From Heterostelium album PN500 (lineage: Eukaryota > Evosea > Eumycetozoa > Acytosteliales > Acytosteliaceae), in contig NW_008805100.1 of NCBI RefSeq assembly GCF_000004825.1, positions 186,001 to 250,000 on the forward strand: a stretch of 64,000 nt of DNA. Direction: 5' to 3'. Position 1 is the first letter of the stretch. Each line of letters begins with the position of its first letter. Below, in pieces: positions 24,228 to 35,353 of the stretch. Position numbers and translations under genes: made by a program. The notes below the pieces were generated by a model, which had not been told where the DNA came from, searched no databases, and saw nothing but the letters and a program-made list of their open reading frames with translations.

Positions 24228-24375
24228 AGGTTGTCTCAATAGATATATATAATGTTATCACAGTCGATGAGGTGATCGATGAGATGCCAACCTGGAAGCA
24301 TTCATCACACTGTTTGACTTGCCTAAGTCAAGGTGTTTGACTATGTTTCGCATGACTGCATTGAAAGAACGTTAG
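24228..24375 (+). pseudogene. GPN3 exon 2 / LINE chimera
   Basis: GTCTCAATAGATATATATAA onward encodes [18 protein letters not shown], a diverged stretch of GPN3 exon 2 ([18 protein letters not shown]). It then switches directly to a LINE reverse-transcriptase segment (TTTGACTATGTTTCGCATGA, cf. FDYVSHDC). The same junction recurs at 34,495-34,640 and, more diverged, at 16,650-16,780 and 32,020-32,155. Confidence 0.7.
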
Positions 24376-24677
24376 CAAAACTGCACAATTGATTATGGGT
24401 CATGCTGGTACTGGAAAAGTATGTACTTATTATTATTATTACATATAGAATTGTATTATTAATAGATTGTTGTTGTTGTTTTGAATAAATAATAGTCTAC
24501 GTATTGCGATACAATGAGAAAACATTGTGAAGAGATAAAGAGAAGTGTACATGTTGTGAATTTAGATCCAGCAGCAGAGGTATTTGAATATCCGGTTTCA
24601 ATTGATATAAAGAATCTGATCACTGTTGACGAGGTGATCGACGAGTTGGCATACGGACCAAACGATGGTTTGGTGTA
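24376..24677 (+). pseudogene. GPN3 5' part, broken
   Basis: Exon 1 (without its ATG, starting near CACAATTGATTATGGG, P-loop altered to GHAGTGK), normal intron 1, and exon 2 up to AYGPNDGLV followed by a stop. The GPN motif itself is kept. Downstream sequence switches to repeat block Q. Confidence 0.85.
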
Positions 24678-24679
24678 GT

Positions 24680-25090
24680 GAATAACTTAATTTAGAAACA
24701 ACAAGTACCACAACAATAACACTTTAAAAATGATCAGTGATTGACCATGTTTTCGAAAGTAGATGACCATAGTACCCAGCTGAACAAAGAGCTCACAAAC
24801 ATTGTCACTATAGAACTAAAACAAGATAACACAATTGCATAATAATATAAAAAAGATATATCTATTATAACACTTTTTATTATTCATACATATTAATGTG
24901 TAAAAACAACTCTCTAACAAAGTAACATAAAAGTATCTAATATTTATGATGAATAAGGAACATCACATCAATAAGAAGAAGAAAAATGACTGAAAAACAA
25001 AGATGTTAAATGTAATCATAGAAAATATTTATCGATTCTTTTATTTTCTTTTGAATAATCAAAATTTGTTTATTTCAAAATGATATTTCT
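24680..25090. repeat. Repeat block Q, copy 1
   Basis: Matches 48,128-48,740 (core ACCATGTTTTCGAAAGTAGA), which has extra sequence inside. The right end joins a K-gene 3' end in both places (AAAATGATATTTCTATTGT). Confidence 0.65.
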
Positions 25091-25210
25091 ATTGTAATAC
25101 ATACACTCTTTAGAATATTTAACTGGACCAATAACAGTTGCAGTTGATGAATAGAGTACATTAATACTATTTATAGGTTTATCAGCGTTCCAGAAAAGAG
25201 TGTATATAAA
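25070..25210 (-). pseudogene. Orphan C-terminal coding fragment
   Basis: Minus strand reads FIYTLFWNADKPINSINVLY, then SSTATVIGPVKYSKECMYYN and RNIILK, ending in a TAA at 25,070-25,072. The last residues match the K-protein terminus (NRNIIL), but the rest resembles nothing else in the window. A splice acceptor-like TTAAATAG precedes it. It may be the last exon of a different FNIP- or kinase-family gene fused by rearrangement. I could not place its upstream exon in phase with K3. Confidence 0.4.
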
Positions 25211-25276
25211 ACTATTTAATAAAAGTTAATAAAAGATAAACTATAATAACTTTGCTTCAATATTCATTTCTACCTA

Positions 25277-26820
25277 CAAATGATTCTCTATTCTTTGGAC
25301 TCTGATCCAACAATCGATGAATAAATTCAATCAATTGTTTTGAATATCTGAATTCTGAAATCTTAATTTCACCAGTTGATTGGAATAGTTGATGATTATT
25401 TCGATCATCTTGATGACTGATCAATTTAAATATTCAAAAATACAGAGTTAATATCTGATTGATAATAATATTTTAAAAATGATTATTCGAGTATTTACCA
25501 ACATAATAATTTGAGAATTGTTGATCCAATTGAAAAGATGTCACATGATTGTGCATATTGTCGTTTCATTGCTTCCTATAATTTGATTTAGTTTAAAATA
25601 TATTTAAATATTAATTAAATGATATTACTTACTGGTGCAATATAACCAATTGTTCCACGAGTTGCATTTATAAGTGTGTTTGGATACATTTCAAAAATAG
25701 TTGGATCTGATATTTCTTTCGAATTTGAAACACTTGTTATGACAACAGGTGCCTTGAAAAATACATTTGAATCTTGATATCCAATGATTGTTGATTGATC
25801 AATGAATTTACAACATCCAAAATCACCAAGAATCATAGTACCATAAAATTCATAATCAATGAATATGTTTGATGGTTTGATATCACAATGAACAATTCCA
25901 TGTTTTTCAAGATCCAAAAGAATATTGGAAAGTTCTGAAATATATCGACTAATATCTGATTCTTCAAAGATTCTATTTTTATGTTCAATATAAATGTGGT
26001 TAATTGTAATATATTCATATCTTGATAAATATTTTATACATACAGATTTAGATCAGTTAAATGTTTATACTTTTGAGAAAGATCACCATCTTTACAATAT
26101 TGAGTGATGATATGAAAGATTTGATTGTCTTTATCATGATGATAGTCAACAAGTTGAACAAATCTTTGATTACCTTTGAGTAATTTCATTGATTTGATTT
26201 CATTCTCAGCTCTTTCATAAGATTTCTGATTATCTTTATAGTTTATCTTTTTATAAACATACTTTTGAATTGATTTTGTTAGTTTTATGATTGTCAATTG
26301 ATTAATTACTTTGAAAAATGATCTTACCAATCTTTTATCAAAAGAATTATCATCAGTACCACACACTAAATATACATCATTGATCTTATTACTGTTTGTA
26401 AATCTTGATATTAAATGATATCGTTTGTTATTAATGATGTGTGTTTGTTTGAAATAGTCAAACGTGTATTTGAATTGACTTTCTTGAATATAGATTGTGT
26501 ATGATTCTGATTTGTTTAAAAGTATCGCCGATAGATTTAAGAGTGAATCTAAAAAGATTAATATTAATTGATATTGAGTATCGACTGTATCTGGTACTAC
26601 TATCTCATCATTAGTTTTAATATTTCCGATTAATATGATATTTGTGTCCTTGTTCATTATCTTTATCTTTCAAATGATTATGAACTAAAACTATTAGATT
26701 ATAATAATAATTATTATCATGATATATAGATGGCTCACATCTAAATTTCAAAACATTCTTTCCATTGATTAATCTATCTGTTTTCTCGATTATATTTGTA
26801 TTTGTATTCATTTTGAACAT
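25277..26820 (-). pseudogene. Kinase-FNIP gene K3, truncated and frameshifted
   Basis: Start ATG at 26,820 (MFKMNTNTN). Exon 1 carries a one-base frameshift near 26,650 (GTGTCCTTGTT in place of GTGTGTTGTT). The remaining exon 1 (to 26,042), exon 2 and the short exon 3 match K1, including HCDIKPSN, GDFGCC and IAPE. Exon 4 stops matching after NRES at about 25,277, so the whole FNIP array is gone. The kinase part is otherwise well preserved, implying recent loss. Confidence 0.85.
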
Positions 26821-27455
26821 TATTCAATATTTTATCAAAAATGATTGTTTGCAAAATCATTGCATGTGTTAAATGTGGTGGTGATTAATAATTTTATTTA
26901 CAAATTTATAACCAAAAATAATAATTTAACTTTAAAATTAAATTTAAAAATATAAATTAAATATTAAAATTAAAATTTTAATTTTGGTCCCACAAAAAAT
27001 TTTTGCTTTTACAGCACAGCGCAAACAAAACTGGCTCATTTTTTTCTTCTTCTATTTTTTTTCCAATGATTGTTTTAATATCAAAAAATAAAAAAAAAAC
27101 AATTTTTTCGAAGTTCATGTTAATTTTTTAATATGTAAATCTCTAATATATTATTTAAATTACTTATATTATTTTAATATCATAAAATTATCACTAATGA
27201 ACAGCCAAGATTAATATCCAAATTTACAATTCATAGAGAAGTAAATGACATACTTAAAATATGTAATCGCTTGGATCCATATAAAGAACTAAGATCATAA
27301 ATAGTTCAAAGATTAATTAAAAGGCTTTTTACAACCTTTAACTTCCCTTCAACAACAGAATTCTTATTCAACTCATGATACCTCATCGAATAAAAGACAA
27401 AGAGTGGATTGAATGTACCTATACAACAAAACCATATTTTATTATTATAACTTCT
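26821..27455. other. AT-rich intergenic
   Basis: K-type 5' flank for about 100 bases, then very AT-rich sequence with long homopolymers and a CAAAACTGGCTC motif at 27,025 that recurs at 35,226. No gene. Confidence 0.45.
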
Positions 27456-27775
27456 TACGAACGACTTACTGGCAGGTGACTTTAATGTGTAATATAAGAG
27501 TCAAACTTCAACTTTGTTAATCTCTGATTGACCAAGTGGGCGTTCTAAGTATGACTGGTATTGTTGAAGGTATACAACGAATTCCAACCTCAAATCAAAC
27601 CAAAATTTAATAGAAATTTGCTAAATCTGTTTTGATATGTACATATTAAGTAAGTAAGATATTATTTTATACTTCAAATAATCTATTATGCATTACTTTT
27701 ACTTTGAACTGAAGAATCATTTATTTTTGTTTTAAATTAAATCTTTAAAAATTTTTGTCTAGACATCTTAAAGTA
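27455..27775 (+). pseudogene. LINE endonuclease-region fragment
   Basis: Plus strand reads TNDLLAGDFNV, matching the GDFN motif of apurinic-type endonuclease domains in LINEs. The following 300 bases are the reverse complement of 13,520-13,700, so a piece of the block is inverted here. Multiple stops. Confidence 0.5.
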
Positions 27776-28031
27776 CATACACAATACAACTCTCTGAATC
27801 GACATCTTCAAAATGACCACACCAGTATTTGAAAGATAGAATCTCTCAAGATTACCTCTAAACAAGGCTCTGTAACACTGATTGTGATCTCTAACTCATA
27901 GCTACAAAGATAAATCTAATTTATCACGTCACCACAACCACTCAATTATATATACAATGTTTGTTATTGTAGCTTCCCACCAAGTGCTATATCGACACCA
28001 TCTATTATTTTTTTTTTTGTTAGTTCACATT

Positions 28032-28220
28032 CTAAACATCAATTAAATATACACTGGAATGACATACTATTTGATTTAGCAAAGAATTTGAAGAACCCTT
28101 AAGCATGAACATCATTAGATTGATAGCGTTGTCAAACAGAGTGATGATAGCTTCGTCTTTGCCAACGGATGCTGCTGCCCCAACGATCTCTTTCAAAAGT
28201 ATTATATTGTTGTTGATCAA
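28032..28220 (-). pseudogene. LINE reverse transcriptase fragment
   Basis: Shorter, more diverged copy of the fragment at 13,827-14,072 (NNIILLKEIVGAAASV, MLKGSSNSLL), with an internal deletion. Confidence 0.65.
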
Positions 28221-28333
28221 TCAAACAAGATGAAACCGTTTTGATAGGTATTTATGATCTGTTGTAAGTCAAACATGAATGACATTGCTTTAGTAATTAT
28301 TATATAAACTATCTTTATCTTTATGTTATTTAG

Positions 28334-28429
28334 TTTTCTAGATTTAGAAGTACATGAATTGGTATCTTATTTTAGATAATGAAATAAATAATAGATATCA
28401 TAAAATTAAATAGAGCTATTGGACAATTG
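28334..28429 (+). pseudogene. Orphan GPN3 exon 3
   Basis: Acceptor and donor kept, but the interior is rearranged (GAATTGGTATCTTATTTTAG) and carries an extra A (CATAAAATT), so it would not translate in frame. Shares the intron 3 breakpoint of the other orphan copies. Confidence 0.8.
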
Positions 28430-28449
28430 GTATGTTTGTTTATGTTTAA

Positions 28450-29870
28450 ACTTTACTTGACCGGAACAAAATGAAATTACAGTTTCTGGTGTACCGACAT
28501 GCACCAAGGGTTGTAGATCATAGACAAATGATTGCAAGACAAACAGAGTATTGATTTTGTGATGATCTCATTCATAATAGAACATAATATCGAACACAAA
28601 TAAAATATAAATCAATAAACTAAATATCAATAATTAGATTCATATGGTACTTAGAATTATAAATTAACACAAATGAATCAACAAAACTTTACCTAAACCA
28701 ACGAAATATATATTTAAACTCGTTTTTTTATTTTTTGTTATTGTATTCTTTATTATCATCTTTTTCGTATTAATAATCAAATTTTGCATTTTCTGCTGCA
28801 GTCAAGAGAGAGCTACCCTTCAACTGAAGAAAAAAAACTCTCGGCAGAGCTGAAGGAAACGTGTCACTCAGTGCGCGTATCCACAAGAAAACATTCGACA
28901 GCGTCCATGGAGTTCTACAAGTAGAACCGAAAAGCAATGAATCACCATCCTTGACGACTTGTTTGACGACAACCCATAAAGCTGTCACTGGTGCACTGTA
29001 ACAAAACGACCACTGTGATGTACCGAATACAACCGACACAGAGAATTAGTGATGCTCTGACTCTGAGAGCGACCATCATAATGATATCAGTACAAATCAC
29101 TAGTCTGCAAGTGTGATGTCGATAAAATCAACTCTAATTGGAACCTCCACGCGTGCTTGTGAAGAAGTCTCTTCCATGTTTGTACAACCAGTATTACCCA
29201 TTCGAAATCAAGAGCAATCACAAGTTCTAAGAGCACTCAACGTTGAGGTGGAGGAACTGTTGACATCTAAAATTCTGATTGAAACATATCTATTGTTGTT
29301 TGTTCAAGTCTATTCACAATCGTCTCCAAGTAAACATGAAGCTATTGTATGGTGTTCTGTCTTCTGTGATAAAAGTTGGTTAACTAACGTCAAAAAATCA
29401 TTATTTTAAATAATTGTGGTTATAACTTACAAATCTTGAACTACATTATTATTCTAGAATAAACATCTCTGAAACTGGTGGCTCAAAGTCTGTTAAAAGA
29501 TCAAAAAACATTTCATATATATCATTATTGCTATCATTAGATCTATCTGACTTACAGTTGTCTCTGTCATCTATATAGTGATAAAACACATAACCTGTTA
29601 ATTAGATATTGAATAATGACAACACTCTATACACCGAATTATAATACATACACATTATTTACAACTCTGCTGATTTTTAAGTGTTGTACATCTTTATCTT
29701 TCAAAGTTGGATGTAATACCATTGACAAGCCACATAGATTACTATCGATGATTATATTGATATAGTTCCTGTGAATACCGACATTAACATTCTTTCAATG
29801 CAAGCCATGCGACAGAAAGTCAAACACCTTGAGCAGCTCGAATAAATGATTGCTCCTAACATCTTTGATT
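28450..29870. repeat. Repeat block M, copy 2
   Basis: Near-identical to 39,990-41,390 and 14,450-15,860. The open frame at 29,113-29,409 (MMSIKSTLIGTSTRACEEVS start) is identical at protein level to 40,635-40,931 but interrupted in copy 1. No domain recognised. Confidence 0.7.
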
Positions 29871-30160
29871 ATCTTTTATAGTTTATCTATTTATAAACAT
29901 AGTTTTTGAATTGATTTTGTTAGTTTTAAGATCGTGAATAAATAGATATCAAATTAGTCTTACCATTAGTCAATTATTGCACTCAGTACATATCATTGAT
30001 ATTATTACTGTTTGTAAACCTTGTTATTGAATGATTGTAGATAAGTATAATTCCGATTTATTAATTATGAATGACTCTGATTATATTATTACTAATTATT
30101 ATTTATCTGATTTCTAGATATAAAGTTTGTTATTCATTTTTAAAGTATTCTTGTTGTTAT
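29870..30160 (-). pseudogene. Degraded kinase-FNIP exon 1 remnant
   Basis: Same decayed remnant as at 15,850 and 41,390; no open frame. Confidence 0.6.
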
Positions 30161-30212
30161 TTTTATGTTTAAACTATGACCTAATTATATTTTTGCAATA
30201 AACATAAAAATT

Positions 30213-31547
30213 GGTTTTTTGAAAAATAAGTTAAAATACTCACTGGTGAGTTAATTTTTCGTTCCCACGAATTCTCAGCCAAACTGCACGTTAGTTAGTT
30301 TTGGTTACTTTTTCAGTTAGTTCATATTAAAATTTAAATTAAAAAAAATTATATTTGAAGCACAAAGACTAGTTTATTTGTTAATATCATTTGTAAATAA
30401 TTTATTTGTTGTTGGCATTTGTAAATAAAGATTTGTTGCAATACAATAAGACACAATCTCTTAATGTACTATTTAGCATTGATTGTCTTCTTTCGGAAAA
30501 TATATAATTAGCTTTAGAGAATACAGATTCAGAAGGCACAGAAGAAGCAGGAACACACATATATTTGCGAGCAAGTTGAGCAACAGATGGAAATAGGTGA
30601 TTATTTTGCGACCAGAAAATTGCAGGATTAGAATATTTGCCTAGTCTCTCTTCTTCAGTTACATACTGATAATTGTGGAAATATTAATTGCTTCTTGAGT
30701 ATATCTACATTAAGCTCTATTGGTTGTGGATCTTTACTATATCTATAAAATGGATTAAATGACACTGCTGATAAATCTATTTGAGGTGTGACTTTAGCGG
30801 GTGATGTTGTTGTAGTAGGTGTTGTTGGACACATATTAAAAATCTTTATCCAAGAAGTGCGCTGTGACTGTGGTGAACTTGTCATTCTGATTGTTAGTCC
30901 AACCATCTGTTGTTATTGCCACCCAATCTGCACGATCTATTTGATACTTCATCACATTCGTAAGATCTTTCATGAGGCCAGGAAGATACGTTTCCTTAAA
31001 CTTATACCTTGAGGGAGGTGAATAGTTAACGACTGAAGAAACTCTTTGAACTCTGTGTTCTCCAAAGTTGAAAATGGAATATTTGACATTACTATATATC
31101 TACAACATAAATAGTCTGAGTTTGTTGTGAGTTTATTTGGTAATAGTTATTGTTGTGCCAATTTGCAGCTTTTTGTATTCAAGTGCTCTCTGCAATGCTG
31201 GGCTGTATCTGCTGTGCACTCTTTTTTACAAAAGAAACAAATATTTTTGTTTTTTTCGCTCTTTTTTGTAAAAAACTGTTTAAAATCACTATAAAGTGTG
31301 TTTTGCTTCAAATCCTCACCTGATTTATCTTTTATACTATTTAATTTAGATAATAGTAATAAATTATCCATATTTATTAAATAATTTTATTAATTAACTC
31401 AATTTTTTTCTAAAATCAATAAAATGAAAATATTTGCAATTATTTTCATTTTTTTGCTCACTGAAAAGTAACGAACTCACTGAAGGGGTAAGTTAGTAAA
31501 CGTGCCACTAACTAACTTGAACTCACTCAAATTTGAAAAAACCAGTT
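30213..31547 (-). mobile_element. hAT DNA transposon, internally deleted
   Basis: A 1.3-kb insertion absent from block M copies 1 and 3. Its ends carry short inverted GGTTTTTT repeats and subterminal ACTCACT and TTAGTTAG motifs. An 8-bp TAAAAATT flanks both sides (30,205-30,212 and 31,548-31,555), the duplication size expected of hAT, though the AT-rich context allows chance. Minus-strand coding pieces are a BED-type zinc finger, the DGWT catalytic-core segment and the C-terminal dimerisation region. The middle of the transposase is missing, so it is non-autonomous. Confidence 0.8.
30425..31371 (-). pseudogene. hAT transposase remnants
   Basis: The N-terminus (31,371-31,147) has CFFCKKE and HCREHLNTKSC, a BED-like Cys2-His zinc finger. 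Near 30,960-30,820 the frame reads DRADWVAITTDGWTNNQND, then VTAHFLDKDF, the hAT core around its first catalytic Asp. At 30,650-30,430 it reads SVAQLARKYMCVPASSVPSE, then SVFSKANYIFSERRQSML, the hAT C-terminal dimerisation domain. Spacing is far too short for the usual 600 or more residues, so large internal parts are deleted. Confidence 0.82.
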
Positions 31548-31555
31548 TAAAAATT

Positions 31556-32190
31556 TTTGATCATTATTTTTAAATTTTTGTTTATTATTTATTTATAATT
31601 AAACAATTCTTAAGTTTTATATATTGCCTCGATTTTAAATCGATATTTATGTTTACAAATTAGAAATAATGAATTTATTTGGACTATATTATCTTGAACT
31701 CATTGTTTGAATGTATCGATACTAGACAGAGTCAAAAGCATTGAGTGAGTCAAACATCGTGACGATAGCTTTCGCGAGTCAATGGCTGCCTCAATGATCT
31801 CTTTAAAAAGTGTTGTATTGTCTTGGATCAATCAATCTACATGGGATGAAACCAGTTTGATAGTGTAATAGAGTAATAGTAAGAACGTTCACAAATAAAT
31901 ATTAAATATAGATCGATTTATTGCTGTTGGTTGTTTAAGAGTATGTAAATACTTACATTATAATATCAATATAAATATAGAATTGTTTTATTAATAGGTT
32001 GTTGTGAAAATATAGTCTGTTTCAATAGATATGTTATCACAGTGGATGAGGTGATCGATGAGATGGAAACCTGGAAACATTCATCACACTGTTTGACTTG
32101 TTCAAGTCAAGGTGTTTGACTATGTTTATCATGACTGCATTGAAAAAACTCTAGCTCCTGCAAGTCGGGTATCGCCAGAAACTATGTTTG
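31556..32190. repeat. Block M tail, copy 2
   Basis: Continues block M after the hAT insertion (matches 16,190-16,800). Contains the diverged GPN3 exon 2 / LINE chimera at 32,020-32,155. No intact gene. Confidence 0.55.
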
Positions 32191-32770
32191 ATCCTCTGTG
32201 CTTGACCAAGGCATCCTTCTGCTTGGTGATCCTATCTCTCCATCTCTGTTTGTTATAATCGAATGTTTGTTCAGAGCAATGTTGGTTGACAGCTCGATTT
32301 AAGGTCTACCGTCTAGTCCGCCTATATTGTAAGTGGTCAATACTCTACAACCCCACCAAACTCCTTTCAGTTTTCAGACGATACTACTGTTACGACACCC
32401 TCCTTCGACGAGCTGGAACTAGTTCTTGATTGGTATTGACACGTCCAAATGCATTGTTATTCTCTGGGCGATATCGAAACTACTCGGTGCCTGTCCCTAC
32501 TGAGAGGTACTTTGGCATGCTTTTCGACAGTGGTGTTCATGTTATCTCTCTAAACTACCATCCATCATCAAAGCTCACGTAACTCTGTTCAAACGCGCTT
32601 CGTTGCCCCAGAGCCAAGCTTGTCATACTCAAATGGTGTGTTCTTCCAAAGTTATTCTATCATCAAATCAAGGTACCCTGATTTCCATGGAGATAACGTT
32701 ACCTCTAGATATTATTAGTGTGTTGGATCCCGATGAAATGGTCTGGTCAGTCACGTGATGATCGCAAGTG
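32190..32770 (+). pseudogene. LINE reverse transcriptase, C-terminal palm and thumb
   Basis: Plus strand: GDPISPSLFVIIECLFRAML (the block following RQG in non-LTR reverse transcriptases), FQFSDDTTVTTPSFDELELV (the [YF]-x-DD catalytic box, here FSDD) and, in another frame, IKAHVTLFKRASLPQSQA, which fits the thumb. It is the clearest LINE fragment in the window, with several frame changes. It establishes the family for the smaller scraps elsewhere. Confidence 0.82.
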
Positions 32771-33305
32771 TCTTGCCTACTATACTATTCAGTGTCTGAC
32801 GTTATCGCTTTCATCATGCTCTCTATTATAGCTATTTCAGAATCGCTTGGTAACACAACGTACAGATTAATAGAATAACTTTGGCATACTTGACGATGAG
32901 TGACAGCAATACGTTTTTTGAACAAGAACTACGCCAGCTTTGATAATGTTGAAGATGGATAGCAGTTAGAGACATGACCACCACTTTAAGAGGCGTAACT
33001 TGCATGCTGACAACACATTACTCATGTCTGCACCGAGTTAGTAACTGTCTGGACGTGCAGAACCACAGGATCCACAGAACCTCCATCAAGCACCTTACAT
33101 CCTACTTCTGGTTCAGTGGTCACCGATTCATTGGATAATAGATGCTTTCTACTCATTCTACGAGAAGAGCAGCATTGTTGTGATGCTGCTCAACCAATCA
33201 CTCTGAAAGAGGTTGTGTGTGCGATCAATACAATTAGTTTTACCAACTCAGCACATTCAATATTCATCAATACCGTCACACCAAATTGTCTCTTTCAAAA
33301 GTATT
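32770..33305 (+). pseudogene. LINE fragment, region before the RT
   Basis: Includes VTDSLDNRCFLLILREEQHC, then CDAAQPITLKEVVCAINTI (33,116-33,290), the PIT-EV-AI block. It lies after the thumb fragment, so the order is scrambled relative to a LINE: pieces of separate insertions are abutted. Confidence 0.65.
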
Positions 33306-33319
33306 ATATGATCTCTTTC

Positions 33320-33760
33320 ATAACATTTTTGACTATCTTTATAATCTATCTATTTATAAACACACATTGATTTTGTTAGTTTTACGATGGTCAATTGATT
33401 GATTAGATATCAAATTAGTCTTACCATTAATCTATTGTTGCACCAAGTAACTATCATTGATATTATTACTGTTTGTGAATCATGTTTTTGATTGATTATA
33501 GATAATTCTTCTAATTTTGATTTATTATTTGTGAATGACTCTGATTTTATTATTACTAATAGATATCCAGTATCGAGTGTATCTGGTATTACAATTGTAT
33601 TATCAATATGATTTTTTTGAGTTGTTCATCATCTTTATCTTTAAGATCATTATATTTACTAATGATTAAGTAAAAATCAACTCTAAATTTCAATATATAT
33701 CTTCAATTAATTATCTATCTGATTTTTCTATATAATATTATTTGTTATTCATTTTTATTA
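33320..33760 (-). pseudogene. Degraded kinase-FNIP exon 1 remnant
   Basis: Sister of the remnant at 23,030-23,480 with the same string of short K exon 1 matches; no open frame. Confidence 0.65.
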
Positions 33761-34490
33761 AAAAATAAATGATATTTTTATGATTTAATTTAAATTAATT
33801 GATTAACACAAACGTTACCTGCTTTAAAATCAGTGCAATACAAAAAACTTTATCTTTGTTTAAAAATATTGATCAAAAATAAAAATTACAATCTACACAA
33901 GATAGAAATGATGAATTTAATTGGTGATTATTATTTGATTCGCATTTAAAGCATTAATAGAGTTAGTGTATGATTTAGTAATATCATTCAGTAAAAGACA
34001 CCATAATCGATCAAATACTATCTATATAATGACAAAAGAAACTATTTATTTATCAAACAGAAAATAAACTTATATCTCTTTAACCAATAGTGAAAGCATT
34101 GATCTACCTGTGTCTATTTTTAAAATTCATTTAATATTCATAGAGAATTAAAAGTGTTTATTTGACTGTTAGTATTAAGATTTAAATGTTCTCTTTAGAT
34201 TTTATTTATTAATATCAAATACAAATTTTAGAAAAAAAGAGATAGAAATCAAACAACTTGATCAGCTCCGCTGTAGACCATAAGTTAAATGACTTGTTCT
34301 TTAAATGTAGCGATACTAGACAGAGTCAAAAGCATTAGTGTAATACAGTAATATTAATCAAGTTCACAAATAAATATTAAACATAGAACTATTTAGTGCT
34401 GTTGGTTGTTTAAGAGTGTAAATACTTACATTATAATATCAATATAAATATAGAATTGTTTTATTAATAAGTTGTTGTTGTTGTTGTATA
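33760..34490. repeat. Repeat block N, copy 2 (non-coding)
   Basis: AT-rich, parallel to 23,480-24,220 with small indels. No gene. Confidence 0.6.
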
Positions 34491-34494
34491 AATG

Positions 34495-34640
34495 TAGGTT
34501 GTCTCAATAGATATATATAATGTTATCACACAGTGGATGAGGTGATCGATGAGATGCCAACCTGGAAGCATTCATCACCTGTTTGACTTGCCTAAGTCAA
34601 GGTATTTGACTATGTTTCGCATGACTGCATTGAAAGAACT
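34495..34640 (+). pseudogene. GPN3 exon 2 / LINE chimera
   Basis: Second copy of the junction described at 24,228, with a two-base insertion (ATCACACAGTGG) in the GPN3 part. Confidence 0.65.
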
Positions 34641-34645
34641 TTAGC

Positions 34646-35175
34646 TAAACATGTACAATTGATTATGGGTCCTGCTGGTAGTGTAAAAGTATGTACTTCT
34701 TATTAATATTATTATTACATATAGAATTGTATTATTAATAGATTGTTGTTGTTGTTTTTTTTGTATAAATAATAGTCTACGTATTGCGATACAATGAGAA
34801 AACATTATGAAGAGATAAAGAGATATAAAGAATCTGATCACTGTCGACGAGGTGATCGACGAGTTGGCATACGGACCCAAACGGTGGTTTGGTGTATGCT
34901 ATGGAGTATCTGGTGGAGAACATGGATTGGTTGATGGATGAACTCGATGATTTCGAAGAGGATTATCTCATTATCGATTGTCCTGGTCAGATCGAGTTGT
35001 ACATTCATATACCGGTGATGTGTACCTCGTCGATGCACTGCAACAATCTGGCTATAGAGTTTGTGCTGTATTCATGGTGGATTCACAATTCATTCTCGAC
35101 AGTTGTAAATTTATTAGTGGTTCACTCATGTGTTTATCGGCAATGATTCGTCTCGAGATTCCACATATCAATATC
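34646..35175 (+). pseudogene. GPN3 exons 1-2, broken
   Basis: Exon 1 lacks its ATG and its P-loop Gly is replaced by Val (GPAGSVK). Exon 2 has an internal deletion that removes the [13 protein letters not shown] region, an extra base in TACGGACCCAAACGG, and a further indel near 35,027. The match ends at PHIN (about 35,174). The 180 bases before K4 are AT-rich filler. Confidence 0.85.
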
Positions 35176-35353
35176 TTTCAATCTGTGCTTTCGATAATTT
35201 CAAATTGTTTAATTCCATGCAAAACAAAACTGGCTCCCAACAGAATCAAATTAAAAAAATTTGAGTGGTTGAATTTGCAAATTTTAATTTTCCGTCTGAG
35301 TTGGTCAAACTTAATTTCACTACAGCTGATCATCAACAATAATAATAACAATC

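Noticed and set aside
34838-35038. Minus-strand frames across GPN3 copies ([20 protein letters not shown] type)
   Set aside because: Mirror frames of GPN3 exon 2, present wherever exon 2 is present.
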